From: Procambarus clarkii
Taxonomy: Eukaryota; Arthropoda; Malacostraca; Decapoda; Cambaridae
Assembly (NCBI RefSeq): GCF_040958095.1
Contig: NC_091188.1
Coordinates: 39,409,612-39,473,611, forward strand
Length of the DNA: 64,000 bases
Reading direction: 5' to 3'
Shown here: positions 30,702 to 41,454 of the stretch, piece after piece
Layout: every line of letters begins with the position of its first letter
Numbering within the stretch: the first letter of the stretch is position 1
Program-made: the position numbers and the translations under genes
The notes under the pieces: generated by a model
Seen by the model: only the letters and a program-made list of their open reading frames with translations
Databases searched by the model: none
What the model was told of the DNA's origin: nothing

Positions 30702-31004
30702 GGGAGCCGGTGGTCGAGCGGACAGCACGCTGTACACGTGATCCTGTGATCCCGGGTTCGATCCCGGGCGCTGGCGAGAAACGATGGGCAGAATTTTTTA
30801 CCCTATGCCCCTGTTACCTAGCAGTAAATTGGTACCTGGGAGTTAGTCAGCTGTCACGGGCTGCTTCCTGGGGTGTGTGTGTGTGTGTGTGGGGTATGGA
30901 AAAAATAGTAGTAGTAGTAGTAGTAAACAGTTGATTGACAGTTGAGAGGCGGGCTGAAAGAGCAGAGCTCAACCCCCGCAAGCACAACTAGGTGAATACA
31001 ACTA
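30702..31004 (+). mobile_element. SINE-2 head and body with tail B, complete
   Basis: Complete tRNA head (GAGCCGGTGGTCGAGCGG, B box GGTTCGATCCC), shared body, a GT/A/GTA linker, then the LINE-B2 tail ending CACAACTAGGTGAATAC twice. It proves that a SINE-2 head can carry tail B. It runs straight into a CA array. Confidence 0.9.
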
Positions 31005-31008
31005 GGTG

Positions 31009-31095
<87 letters not shown>

Positions 31096-31106
31096 ACAGA
31101 CACACA

Positions 31107-31159
<53 letters not shown>

Positions 31160-31210
31160 ACACACACACACAGACACACACACACACACACAGACACACA
31201 CACACACACA

Positions 31211-31255
<45 letters not shown>

Positions 31256-31338
31256 ACACACACACACACACAGACACAGACACACACACACACAGACACA
31301 CACACACACACACAGACACACACACACAGACACACACA

Positions 31339-31411
<73 letters not shown>
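31005..31411. repeat. CA microsatellite with CAGA interruptions
   Basis: About 400 bp of CA with irregular ACAGACAC. It begins exactly at the tail-B terminus of the SINE, as at 26252. 31412-31564 is single-copy and AT-rich. Confidence 0.98.
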
Positions 31412-31414
<3 letters not shown>

Positions 31415-31564
31415 CCAGTTAACCCGTTATTATTTCAACAATTGTGTTATGTGTACTGATGTCATTACCATACTTTGACTTAAACAGCTCTTGCCAATAT
31501 TGTTTCTATAAATAATATGTTTACGTTTTCCTTCAACTTAAAAACTGACAGTCATAAACTGATT

Positions 31565-31704
31565 GACCTGACGGCTGAGTGGACAGCGCTCGGGATTCGT
31601 AGTCCTGAGGTTCTGGGTTCGATCCCCGGTGGAGGTGGAAACAAATGGGCAGAGTTTCTTTCACCCTGATGCACTTGTTCACCTAGCAGTAAATAGGTAC
31701 CTGG
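31565..31704 (+). mobile_element. SINE-1, 5' half
   Basis: tRNA head and body up to AATAGGTACCTGG, where it is joined to an inverted SINE copy at 31702. Confidence 0.88.
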
Positions 31705-31811
31705 TCCTCGACCAGGCCTCCTTTTTGTTACACCCCCCCCAGGAAGCAGCCCGTAGCATCTGTCTAACTCCCAGGTACCTATTTACTGCTAGGTGAACAG
31801 GGGGCATCAGG
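31702..31811 (-). mobile_element. SINE-1 body and tail piece, inverted
   Basis: The minus-strand part, from the tail (TCCTCGACCAGG) to the body (GGCATCAGGG), pairs with the preceding half. About 42 bases at 31663-31704 are inverted at 31770-31811. Confidence 0.85.
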
Positions 31812-32058
31812 GTTATCTTGAGGTTATGTTGAGATGATTTCGGGGCTTTTTAGTGTCCCCGCGGCCCGGTCCTCGACCAGGCCTCCACCCCCAGGAAGCA
31901 GCCCGTGACAGCTGACTAACACCCAGGTACCTATTTTACTACTAGGTAACAGGGGCATAGGGGTGAAAGAAACTCTGCCCATTTGTTTCCACCTGGGATC
32001 AAACCCGGAACCTTGGGACTACGAATCCTGAGCGCTGTCCACTCAGCCGTCAGGCCCA
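31812..32058 (-). mobile_element. SINE-1/2 hybrid, near full length, tail A
   Basis: It has the tail, a SINE-2-like body (TAACAGGGGCATAGGG) and a SINE-1-like tRNA head (ACGGCTGAGTGGACAGCGCT on the minus strand). The mix of markers suggests recombination between subfamilies. Confidence 0.8.
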
Positions 32059-32561
32059 CTATGTACCCAATATCTCCCCATTTTCCCTAGTTGACGACAT
32101 CATTACTAGTCCTATTTGGGTCACCATCATGACCTCAAAGGCATCAATAGCTTGGTTTTACTTTACATAAAATAGGTGAAAGAAAACTAAGGTTTTCACC
32201 CAACACACTTCGTCACTATGTGATGGAGTGCGAAAAGATACGTGAATTCGGAGACAAATCTATAACAAATGTTCCAGAGAGGCGTAAACGTGTCATTCAA
32301 AGTGTATCTGCTACCAGTAATCTTGGCCAAATATCCCCATATATCCCCAAACATCCTCAGATAGCCCCAGATATCCCAGATATCCCCAGATATACCAGAA
32401 ATCCCCAGATATCCCCAGATATCTACCTCTTCGCTTATTGACACAGCCCGGGTGCACGGGGGAAATTGTGTAAAAACCGGGTTTGTGTCTCGGAGAGGCT
32501 GCAGGATCCGTGTGAGTTCAGTGGAACTCCGGGTTGCAATTCTTTTGACCATGTCGCGTAC
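32059..32561. other. Mostly single-copy, with an ATATCCCCAG repeat
   Basis: A degenerate ATATCCCCAG repeat lies at about 32330-32425 (roughly 9 copies). No gene is recognised. The 118- and 73-residue frames overlap the repeat and resemble nothing I know. Confidence 0.6.
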
Positions 32562-34156
32562 CAGGGGTTACCACCACCCGGGGTTACCACCAGGGGTTAC
32601 CACCACCAGGGGTTACCACCACCAGGGGTTACCACCAGGGGTTACCACCAGGGGTTAACACCACCAGGGGTTAACACCACCAGGGGTTAACACCACCAGG
32701 GGTTAACACCACAGGTTACCACCAGGGGTTAACACCACAGGTTACCACCAGGGGTTAACACCACAGGTTACCACCAGGGGTTACCACCAGGGGTTAACAC
32801 CACAGGTTACCACCAGGGGTTAACACGACAGGTTACCACCAGGGGGTAACACCACAGGTTACCACCAGGGGTTAACACCACAGGTTACCACCAGGGGTTA
32901 ACACCACAGGTTACCACCAGGGGTTAACACCACAGGTTACCACCAGGGGTTAACACCACAGGTTACCACCAGGGGGTAACACCACAGGTTACCACCAGGG
33001 GTTAACACCACAGGTTACCACCAGGGGTTAACACCACAGGTTACCACCAGGGGTTAACACCACAGGTTACCACCAGGGGTTACCACCAGGGGTTACCACC
33101 ACCAGGGGTTAACACCACAGGTTACCACCAGGGGTTAACACCACCAGGGGTTAACACCACAGGTTACCACCAGGGGTTACCACCAGGGGTTACCACCACC
33201 AGGGGTTACCACCAGGGGTTAACACCACCAGGGGTTACCACCAGGGGTTAACACCACCAGGGGTTACCACCACCAGGGGTTACCACCAGGGGTTAACACC
33301 ACCAGGGGTTAACACCACAGGTTACCACCAGGGGTTACCACCAGGGGTTAACACCACCAGGGGTTACCACCACCAGGGGTTACCACCAGGGGTTAACACC
33401 ACCAGGGGTTAACACCACCAGGGGTTACCACCACCAGGGGTTAACACCACCAGGGGTTACCACCACCAGGGGTTACCACCAGGGGTTAACACCACCAGGG
33501 GTTACCACCACCAGGGGTTAACACCACCAGGGGTTACCACCACCAGGGGTTAACACCACCAGGGGTTACCACCACCAGGGGTTACCACCAGGGGTTAACA
33601 CCACCAGGGGTTAACACCACAGGTTACCACCAGGGGTTAACACCACCAGGGGTTACCACCAGGGGTTAACACCACCAGGGGTTACCACCACCAGGGGTTA
33701 ACACCAGGGGTTACCACCACCAGGGGTTACCACCAGGGGTTACCACCAGGGGTTACCACCACCAGGGGTTACCACCAGGGGTTACCACCACCAGGGGTTA
33801 CCACCACCAGGGGTTACCACCAGGGGTTACCACCAGGGGTTACCACCACCAGGGGTTACCACCAGGGGTTACCACCAGGGGTTACCACCACCAGGGGTTA
33901 CCACCAGGGGTTACCACCACCAGGGGTTACCACCACCAGGGGTTACCACCAGGGGTTAACACCAGGGGTTACCACCACCAGGGGTTACCACCAGGGGTTA
34001 CCACCAGGGGTTACCACCAGGGGTTACCACCACCAGGGGTTACCACCAGGGGTTACCACCAGGGGTTACCACCACCAGGGGTTACCACCAGGGGTTACCA
34101 CCACCAGGGGTTACCACCACCAGGGGTTACCACCAGGGGTTAACACCACCAGGGGT
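32562..34156. repeat. 13/16-bp minisatellite (CAGGGGTTACCACCAC type)
   Basis: About 100 short units built from CAGGGGTTACCAC, CAGGGGTTAACACCAC and CAGGTTACCAC. The GGTTAACACCACAGGTTACC dimer dominates the left third, and pure GGGGTTACCACC dominates the right end. Confidence 0.95.
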
Positions 34157-34497
34157 GTTCTCTCACACACCGGAAACCCCAATGTTAATGCACTTTGTAA
34201 TCTCAAGAACTGGATTTCGCGGCCAGGAAATTGACTAGAGGTCACGGAAAGGAGGGGGAGTCGGGGGGGGGTCATGTGGGGGGGGGGTGAGAGGGGTCAC
34301 GGTCAATGGGAAGGGAGTAGAGAAGGAGGGGGGGGGAGAGGAGGAAAATATAGCGAGGAAACGTAGGGAGGGAAAGAGAGAGGGGAGAGGGGGGGAGAGG
34401 ACTGAGGGGAGAAGGGGAGAAAGGACCGAAGGGAGAGAGGGGGGGAGGGGGGGGGGAGGGGGGAGATGCTACCAACAAGGGATAAGCTAAACTGTCA
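34157..34497. other. G-rich purine sequence, no gene
   Basis: 34240-34470 is almost all G and A, with G runs of up to 9. No open gene or known element is seen. Confidence 0.6.
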
Positions 34498-34830
34498 CAG
34501 CTCCTCTTCATAAACAAAGACCCAAAGACCATTCCATCCACCCGCCAACCCCCTCACCCCCCCCCCCCCGCTGTTTATGAATGCAAAACAGTTTACACAG
34601 GACTCACAACTGCTGACGTCCGAACACTTCCGGAACAAGTGCTTCACTGACGACTGGTGTTCGAACCACAACGCTGTAAATGCTTCACCCACGTACTACA
34701 AATACCAATAATCACCAACAGAACCTAAACACCTAACCTAACCTATGCCTATATATGCACAATATACTAATATATAATATTAACTTAGATTTGAGAAAAT
34801 TTCCGTTTTGAATCAACAGCATGTTAAAAT
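34498..34830. mobile_element. Repeat F copy 1
   Basis: About 330 bases matching 61408-61800: CCGCCAACCCC then a C run, CTGTTTATGAATGCAAAACA, ACTGCTGACGTCCGAACACT, ACGTACTACAAATACCAATA and an AT-rich end. Its minus strand carries a B-box-like GGTTCGAACACC. The class is unknown. Confidence 0.8.
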
Positions 34831-34909
34831 TAATGACGTGAGTCTTTGGGGTCGACCGCTGGATGGAATAGACTTGGTCTGAGGACGAGTTGGACCCCAT
34901 TACACTGGA

Positions 34910-35562
34910 TTCAGTTCGTTAGGAAATTGAAGATTCATCTTCCTATTTTCCCAGCAACTCCTTTTGCGCGCATTTGTGTGCAATAACATCATTTTCATGT
35001 TGATCTTACGCTTTTGCGAAAGCTGTGCATATTACATGAGCGTTTTGTTTGTCTTCCATAGCATCTAATGCCATATCATAGTGGTCCAGCAACTGCGACA
35101 GGCAAGAGCGTCCTGTTCTGAAACCATGATGTCCGGGGTTATGGAGATGCTGTGATTCCATGTATTTTGTGATCTTACTTCTTAGCACTCTCAAAAATTT
35201 TTATGATGTGCGATGTTAGTGCTATCGGTCTGTAATTTTTTGCCTCTGCCTTATTTCCTCCTTTATGGAGTGGTGCTATCTCTGCTGTTTTTAGTATGTC
35301 AGGGATAACGCCAGTATCTAGGCTTTGTCTCCACAGAATGTGAAGGGCCTGTGATAGTGGTTTTTTACAGTTCTTGATGAATATGGAGTTCCAAGAATCC
35401 GGGCCTGGTGCAGAGTGCATAGGCATACTGTTTATGGCTTCTTCAAAATCCAGTGGGGATAGGGCGACGTCTGATATATGATTTGATATTGGTATCATAT
35501 CCATGAAACATTCATTTGGGTTATCAATCTTTAGTGTGTTTAATGGCTCGCTGAAAATCGAG
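34910..35562 (-). mobile_element. LINE-A reverse transcriptase fragment
   Basis: Minus-strand RT N-terminal half. From the right: ISNHISDVALSPLDFEEAIN, SAPGPDSW, IAPLHKGGNKAEAKNYRPIA, GFRTGRSCLSQLLDHYD, then a decayed motif A region to about 34910. A 109-residue frame (35175-35504) remains. Its 5' edge at 35562 is replaced by the GAGAGC microsatellite. Confidence 0.85.
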
Positions 35563-36132
35563 AGAGAGAGAGAGGGAGAGAGAGCGAGAGAGAGCGAGAG
35601 CGAGAGAGAGCGAGAGAGAGGGAGAGAGAGCGAGAGAGAGGGAGAGAGAGCGAGAGAGAGGGAGAGAGAGCGAGAGAGAGCGAGAGAGAGCGAGAGAGAG
35701 CGAGAGAGAGCGAGAGAGAGAGCGAGAGAGAGAGCGAGAGAGAGCGAGAGAGAGCGAGAGAGAGGGAGAGAGAGCGAGAGAGAGCGAGAGAGAGGGAGAG
35801 AGAGCGAGAGAGAGCGAGAGAGAGCGAGAGAGAGCGAGAGAGAGAGCGAAAGAGAGAGCGAAAGAGAGAGCGAGAGAGAGCGCGAGAGAGCGCGAGAGAG
35901 CGCGAGAGAGAGCGAGAGAGAGCGAGAGAGAGCGAGAGAGCAAGAGAGCGAGAGAGCAAGAGAGAGCGAGAGAGCAAGAGAGAGCGAGAGAGCAAGAGAG
36001 AGCGAGAGAGCAAGAGAGAGCGAGCGAGAGAGCGAGCGAGAGCGCGAGCGAGAGAGCGAGAGAGAGAGCGAGCGAGAGAGAGAGCGAGCGAGAGAGAAAG
36101 CGAGAGAGAGAGAGAGAGCGAGAGCGCGAGCG

Positions 36133-36194
<62 letters not shown>

Positions 36195-36202
36195 CGAGAG
36201 AG

Positions 36203-36292
<90 letters not shown>

Positions 36293-36522
36293 CGAGAGCG
36301 AGCGAGAGAGAGCGAGAGCGAGAGAGAGCGAGAGCGAGAGAGAGCGAGAGAGAGCGAGAGCGAGAGAGAGCGAGAGAGAGCGAGAGCGAGAGAGAGCGAG
36401 AGCGAGAGAGAGCGAGAGCGAGAGAGAGCGAGAGAGAGCGAGAGAGAGCGAGAGAGAGCGAGAGAGAGCGAGAGAGAGCGAGCGAGAGCGAGAGCGAGCG
36501 AGAGAGAGCGAGAGAGAGAGTT
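35563..36522. repeat. GAGAGC / GA microsatellite, about 960 bp
   Basis: A mix of GAGAGAGC and GAGC units around a pure GA core (about 36130-36280). It begins exactly inside the LINE-A sequence after GCTCGCTGAAAATC. Frames over 340 residues on both strands are artefacts. Confidence 0.98.
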
Positions 36523-36923
36523 TACCACCGTCGACTCCCCCTTCAAGGCGCCGGGGCGCCGGGATCGATAACCTTAGGAAAGCGTGGGGGTGTGGCACTA
36601 TAACTCCCCCCCCCCCTTCATCTCCCACAACTTCCCCCCAACATCAACAACACCCCCCCACACCCCACACCCTGCTGATAGGCCTACCTCGCTAGCCTCT
36701 GCTCCCTAGGCCTCCAACTCTGCCCCCCCCCCCCACCACCCTGTTGAGGCCTACTCTTCTCCACCCACTACTCCAGTCAGTGCCACTATCTCCACACGTG
36801 CTGGCTACACCCACTCCTTCCCTCCCTCACTACACCCAAATAACTACCACCCACAATACACAATACACTACCATGCTCTCTACACACACACACCAATCTG
36901 TGGTATACACGACCCGCCCCGCT
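36523..36923. other. C-rich single-copy sequence
   Basis: Several C runs (36606-36620, 36722-36734) and CT-rich text; no gene or known element. Confidence 0.55.
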
Positions 36924-37098
36924 ACTGGTGGAATGCATTAGGCAGTGATGTGGTGGAGGCTGACTCCATACACAGTTTATAATGTAGATATGAGAGAGCC
37001 CAATAGGCTCAGGAACCTGTACACCAGTTGATTGACAGTTGAGAGGCGGGACCAAAGAGCCAGAGCTCAACCCCCGCAAACACAACTAGGTGAGTACT
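36924..37098 (+). mobile_element. LINE-B2 3' end fragment
   Basis: GGTGGAATGCATTAGGCAGT (the WNAL codons of the LINE-B C-terminus) through AGAGGCGGGACCAAAGAGCC to ACAACTAGGTGAGTAC. It is close to the copies at 14992 and 49045. Confidence 0.85.
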
Positions 37099-37150
37099 AA
37101 ACCCTACACTCCCTCACTTTACATAAAAAGTAGTCACCAATTAACTCCAA

Positions 37151-37313
37151 AGGTTATCTTGAGATGATTTCGGGACTCAGCGTCTCCGCGGCCCGGTCCT
37201 CGACCAGGCCTCCTTTTTGTTACACACCCACAGGAAGCAGCCCGTAGCAGCTGTCTAACTCCCAGGTACCTATTTACTGCTAGGTGAACAAGGGGCATCA
37301 GGGTGACTGAAAC
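37151..37313 (-). mobile_element. SINE-1, tail and body part, interrupted
   Basis: Runs from the tail to GGGCATCAGGGTGACTGAAAC and stops where LINE-C begins. The missing tRNA head resumes at 38289. Confidence 0.85.
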
Positions 37314-37739
37314 ATGGGTGTTTCATTAGCAGTGACAAAGAGAATACTTAAACAAATATCTAATGAAAATCTCACCGACCTAACAAATTCACAAAGACCT
37401 GAAAGTTGTAGCATTAAATATTATGATAGATATCGTGAGGAGACATTCACATATGGGACTAATAGAACAAGAACCCGGCAATGTGATGTTATAGTGGCCA
37501 GAATTCGCCTGGGATATAGACGTATCTGGCAGCTTTCTCAAAACCCAAATGTCGAGTACACAATGTGTCAACTTTGTGAAAGAGAAAACATGCACTCTCT
37601 TGAACATTATATTGTAGAATGTCCCATATTGACTGACTTTCGCCCTCCTGGGATAAGGTATGCTGAACTCTGTAGTTACTATACGAGTACTGGAACACTT
37701 GATGATATATTGGACTTGTACCCAAGATTAACCATGTAA
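37314..37739 (+). CDS. LINE-C C-terminal zinc-finger region
   Basis: A 141-residue frame. RTRTRQCD is followed by ARIRLGYRRIWQL (residues 62-74) and a CCHC finger, C85-x2-C88-x9-H98-x4-C103P. This is the zinc-finger domain seen at the C-terminus of several non-LTR retrotransposon polyproteins, normally after the RT (and sometimes RNase H). Neither lies upstream, so the element is 5' truncated. The first Met is arbitrary: coding homology probably begins only a few residues into the frame, after the SINE junction. The finger is unlike the C-termini of LINE-A and LINE-B, so this is a third lineage. Confidence 0.75.
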   Translation: MGVSLAVTKRILKQISNENLTDLTNSQRPESCSIKYYDRYREETFTYGTNRTRTRQCDVIVARIRLGYRRIWQLSQNPNVEYTMCQLCERENMHSLEHYIVECPILTDFRPPGIRYAELCSYYTSTGTLDDILDLYPRLTM

Positions 37740-38288
37740 TGTATCAGTTATACAATGTATGTATGTGATGTAACTATATAACCTGAGCTTGTAAAAGCAC
37801 CTTAATCACCTTCAGTGATTAAGTGCTTAATTGCACACTAGTTTCTCTGTCAGCTATCTCACCCTGTCAGAGTAAAAGAGACAAATGTATGTGAATGCAT
37901 GTGTGTGTATATATGTATGTATATATGTATATGTACGTATGTGTGTGTGTGTGTGTGTGTGTGTGTATAAAGTATATATGGAAGCTGATCAGAATTGCAT
38001 TTCATCTTTGTAAATGCACATTAATGACACTATGTAAAAGACACATCGAACACTTTATGTAGGGCATACGTAAATCTGTGTATCTATGTATTTACGTATG
38101 TAGGTTAGCTTAGCATTTTAAAAAGCACCGAATCACCTTCTGTGGTTGATTGTTCAATAAATCCCTGAACTATATGTTTAACATTTCTCTAACTCTGTCC
38201 ATGGAGGACAGAAGAAAATGTATATATGTTGGTTAGCATTGTAAATGTCTGGCCACGTCTGTGGTAGAAAATAATAATAATAAAAAAA
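37314..38288 (+). mobile_element. LINE-C 3' fragment inserted in SINE-1
   Basis: The C-terminal coding part (37314-37739) is followed by a 3' UTR with two related segments: AAAGCACCTTAATCACCTTC at about 37795, then AAAGCACCGAATCACCTTCT at about 38121. It ends in AATAATAATAATAAAAAAAG at 38288. The SINE-1 on either side is continuous apart from about 10 bases, so this is a young, 5'-truncated insertion. Confidence 0.8.
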
Positions 38289-38369
38289 GTTTCCGCCACC
38301 ATCGGGAATCCAACCCGGAACCTTAGAACTAGGAACCCCGAGCACTGTCCACTCAGCCGTCAGCCCCCC
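38289..38369 (-). mobile_element. SINE-1 tRNA head (remainder of 37151-37313)
   Basis: Minus-strand head with B box (GGTTGGATTCC, one mismatch) and GGCTGAGTGGACAGTGCT near 38368. Together with 37151-37313 it makes one SINE split by LINE-C. Confidence 0.8.
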
Positions 38370-38504
38370 AGCCACTCTGGTAAGGTGTGATGGAGGTGTG
38401 TGTGATGACCATGTCCACGTGGTCAGGCTTATTGATCTCTCACGCCAACACTCACTCTCATACACAACCCGGCAGGCAGGTGCAGGCGCGCGCGCGCCAC
38501 ACAC

Positions 38505-39007
<503 letters not shown>

Positions 39008-39719
39008 AGAGTAACAGTCAATCAGATAAAATAGTCCAAGCGATGTTAAAAGCTCTGTACGTCAAGGTACAGTCCTTGCACCGCTACTGTTCCTTATTCT
39101 CATATCTGATATAGACAAAAATACACGTCACAGCTTCGTGTCGTCCTTTGCCGATGACACAAAAATCAGCATGAAAATTACCTCTGCTGAAGACATTGAA
39201 AAACTACAAGCAGATGTCAACAAAGTTTTTGATTGGGCAGCAGAAAATAACATGATGTTTAACAGTGATAAATTTCAGGTACTCAGGTACGGCAAAAATG
39301 AGGATCTGAAACATAATACAGGGTACAAAACACAATCGAATAGCAGAAATAGTGGAAAAACCATAGTAGAAAAACAGCATGTCAAGGATTTGGGAATAAT
39401 GATGTCCGACGACCTAACGTTTAGGGAGCATAACCAAGCAAATATTGCGTCAGCCAGAAAAATGATCGGATGGATTACGAGAACTTTCAAATCCAGGGAC
39501 CCCATCACAATGGTTGTACTCTTCAAGTCACTTGTGTTGTCCCGTCTCGAGTACTGCTCAGTACTCACCTCCCCCTTCAGAGCAGGAGAGATTGCTGAAA
39601 TAGAGGGAATACAGAGAACATATACGGCACGCATAGACGCGATAAAGCACCTAAATTATTGGGATCGTCTCAAAGCTCTCCAAATGTACTCACTAGAAAG
39701 GAGACGAGAGATATTCCCG
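39008..39719 (+). mobile_element. LINE-A2 internal RT fragment
   Basis: Begins at GTAACAGTCAATCAGATAAA (the region before the VPQG box) and ends at GAAAGGAGACGAGAGAT within the ERRRERY motif. It is truncated on both sides by tandem arrays. Confidence 0.88.
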
Positions 39720-39731
39720 GGGTACCTTTAA
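39138..39731 (+). CDS. LINE-A2 RT palm/thumb fragment
   Basis: A 197-residue frame. FADDT near residue 4 is catalytic motif C, followed by WAAENNMMFNSDKFQVLRYG, VKDLGIMMSDDLTF, ARKMIGWITRTFKSRDP and LNYWDRLKALQMYSLERRRE. It is collinear with the longer frame at 60184-61125. The protein is cut off within the C-terminal domain where the 20-bp array begins, so it cannot be functional. Confidence 0.85.
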   Translation: MSSFADDTKISMKITSAEDIEKLQADVNKVFDWAAENNMMFNSDKFQVLRYGKNEDLKHNTGYKTQSNSRNSGKTIVEKQHVKDLGIMMSDDLTFREHNQANIASARKMIGWITRTFKSRDPITMVVLFKSLVLSRLEYCSVLTSPFRAGEIAEIEGIQRTYTARIDAIKHLNYWDRLKALQMYSLERRREIFPGYL

Positions 39732-39734
39732 AAC

Positions 39735-39856
39735 CATATCCAGTAACTTTGTTGCATATCCAGTACCTTTGTCGCATATCTAGTACCTTTGTCGCATATC
39801 TAGTACCTTTGTCGCATATCCAGTACCTTTGTCGCATATCCAGTACCTTTGTCGTG
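39735..39856. repeat. 20-bp minisatellite (CAGTACCTTTGTCGCATATC)n
   Basis: Six copies with few differences, starting within 20 bases of the LINE-A2 truncation. Confidence 0.95.
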
Positions 39857-39985
39857 GTCTGTACTTGACAGGAGAAGGTCAGGACGGCCCCGTCTACCCG
39901 TCTGTTCCTTGTGTATTTAACTATTTAACAATATATTATATTGGTTTACGGCTATGTTTGTTTGTGGTTTGTCTGTCATCCTTTG

Positions 39986-40156
39986 ACACCTCGCTAAAGG
40001 CCCTAGTCAAGGGCTTGACACCTCGCTAAAGGCCCTAGTCAAGGGCTTGACACCTCACAAAGGCCTTAGTCAAGGGCTTGACACCTCACAAAGGCCTTAG
40101 TCAAGGGCTTGACACTTCACAAAGGCCTTAGTCAAGGGCTTGACACCTTACAAAGG
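39986..40156. repeat. 31/32-bp minisatellite with internal inverted repeat
   Basis: Five and a half copies of CTTGACACCTCACAAAGGCC...AGTCAAGGG; CTTGAC and GTCAAG within each unit can pair. 40157-40349 is single-copy. Confidence 0.93.
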
Positions 40157-40349
40157 CCCGTATACCCCACGTTAACAATAGGTTGTGAGGACCGCTGGCA
40201 CCACAATAGGCACGGGGGTGCCACTCACCACTCCCTACCGCTCTAGCTGTAAACTCGGAATTTACAACCACCTCCGGTAGTTACCAGCGCTGTAAACCAC
40301 CAACAAGCAAGGTCTAATGATCCTCTACAGTTACAGCAACACCAGATTC

Positions 40350-40426
<77 letters not shown>

Positions 40427-40490
40427 CTCTCTCTCTCCCCCCTCTCTCTCTCTCTCTCTCCCCCTCTCTCTCTCTCCCCCTCTCTCTCAT
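40350..40490. repeat. CT microsatellite
   Basis: Pure CT to about 40424, then CT interrupted by C runs. Confidence 0.98.
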
Positions 40491-40644
40491 GCCTTCAACA
40501 CACTGTGCGTTCACAGTTGCCGGCGCTCAGCACTTACAGGAGGTACTTTACTGCAGTACTTACGGGGTAAGTGGGTTATAAGTGTCCCCCCCTACACTCC
40601 CTCCCCCCTCCTCCCACACCCACGAAGGCTTCACAACTCGAAAA

Positions 40645-40735
40645 TGGAAGCGGCTGGCGAAAGTGATGTACTTTCCCGTTTTCTGTTTTGGGTCCTCTGG
40701 CAGGTTAGGGGAGACCACTTTAAATAGTGAGTTGA
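40645..40735 (+). mobile_element. Repeat D, 3' part
   Basis: AAATGGAAGCGGCTGGCGAA through GGGTCCTCTGGCAGGTTAGG to GAGACCACTTTAAAT. It lacks the first about 60 bases of the family. 40736-40978 shows nothing recognisable. Confidence 0.75.
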
Positions 40736-40978
40736 GGCCAGGAGAGTGCAACACCGTGCACGATTGCAAGATCAACAAGCCGAGGCAGCTCCACCAAGAC
40801 GAAGCACTCAAACTACTCCATCTTAACACTGTGATGAAATGATTAAATACAGAATTTCATTCAAGTTATTCTCAGTTAAAATTATACACAATAATGCACA
40901 TTCATGATCATCATACCACATGAGATAGTAATATAATTAAACCTCGAGCGAGTACCGGCAAGCCCAGGGGCGGCCAGG

Positions 40979-41237
40979 GAGCCAGATTCACGAAGCAGTT
41001 ACGCAAGCACTTACGAACCTGTACATCTTTCCTCAAACTTTGGCGGCTTTGTTTACAACTATTAAACAGTTAATGAGCTCCGAAGCACCAGGAAGCTGCT
41101 TATAACAATAACAACAGTTGATTGGAAAGTTTTCATCCTTGTGAACTGTTTAATAAATGTAACCAAAGGCGTCAAAGATTGTGAAAAGATGTACACGTCC
41201 GTAAGTGCTTGCGTAACTGCTTCATGAATATGGCCCC
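40979..41237. mobile_element. MITE with long terminal inverted repeats
   Basis: About 259 bp. The left end, GCCAGATTCACGAAGCAGTT followed by ACGCAAGCACTTACGAACCT, is mirrored at the right end (GGCCATATTCATGAAGCAGT on the minus strand). Similarity extends over roughly 100 bases per arm, including GTACATCTTT and ATTAAACAGTT. There is no reading frame, so it is a non-autonomous DNA element. The target duplication is not clear because the right flank is a tandem copy of the tip. Confidence 0.82.
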
Positions 41238-41373
41238 AGGTTCGTTAGTGCTTGCGTAACTGCTTCATGAATATGGCCCCAGGTTCGTTAGTGCTTGCGT
41301 AACTGCTTCATGAATATGGCCCCAGGTTCGTTAGTGCTTGCGTAACTGCTTCGTAAATCTGACCCCCAGGTTG
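41238..41373. repeat. 43-bp array made of the MITE tip
   Basis: Three 43-bp units (AGGTTCGTTAGTGCTTGCGT...GGCCCC), each a copy of the right MITE terminus. They start at the MITE's last base. Confidence 0.9.
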
Positions 41374-41454
41374 GCAGCCCTGCTTTATACTCCTGTAATA
41401 TCAAGCCTAATTAAATCATTGTAGACTTTCTCTTCTCTCGTCCGGTTCAAGCAC

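Noticed and set aside
34725-34745. Telomere-like CCTAACCTAACCT
   Set aside because: Only two to three units within repeat F; the other copy of repeat F shows the same place mutated. It is not a telomeric array.
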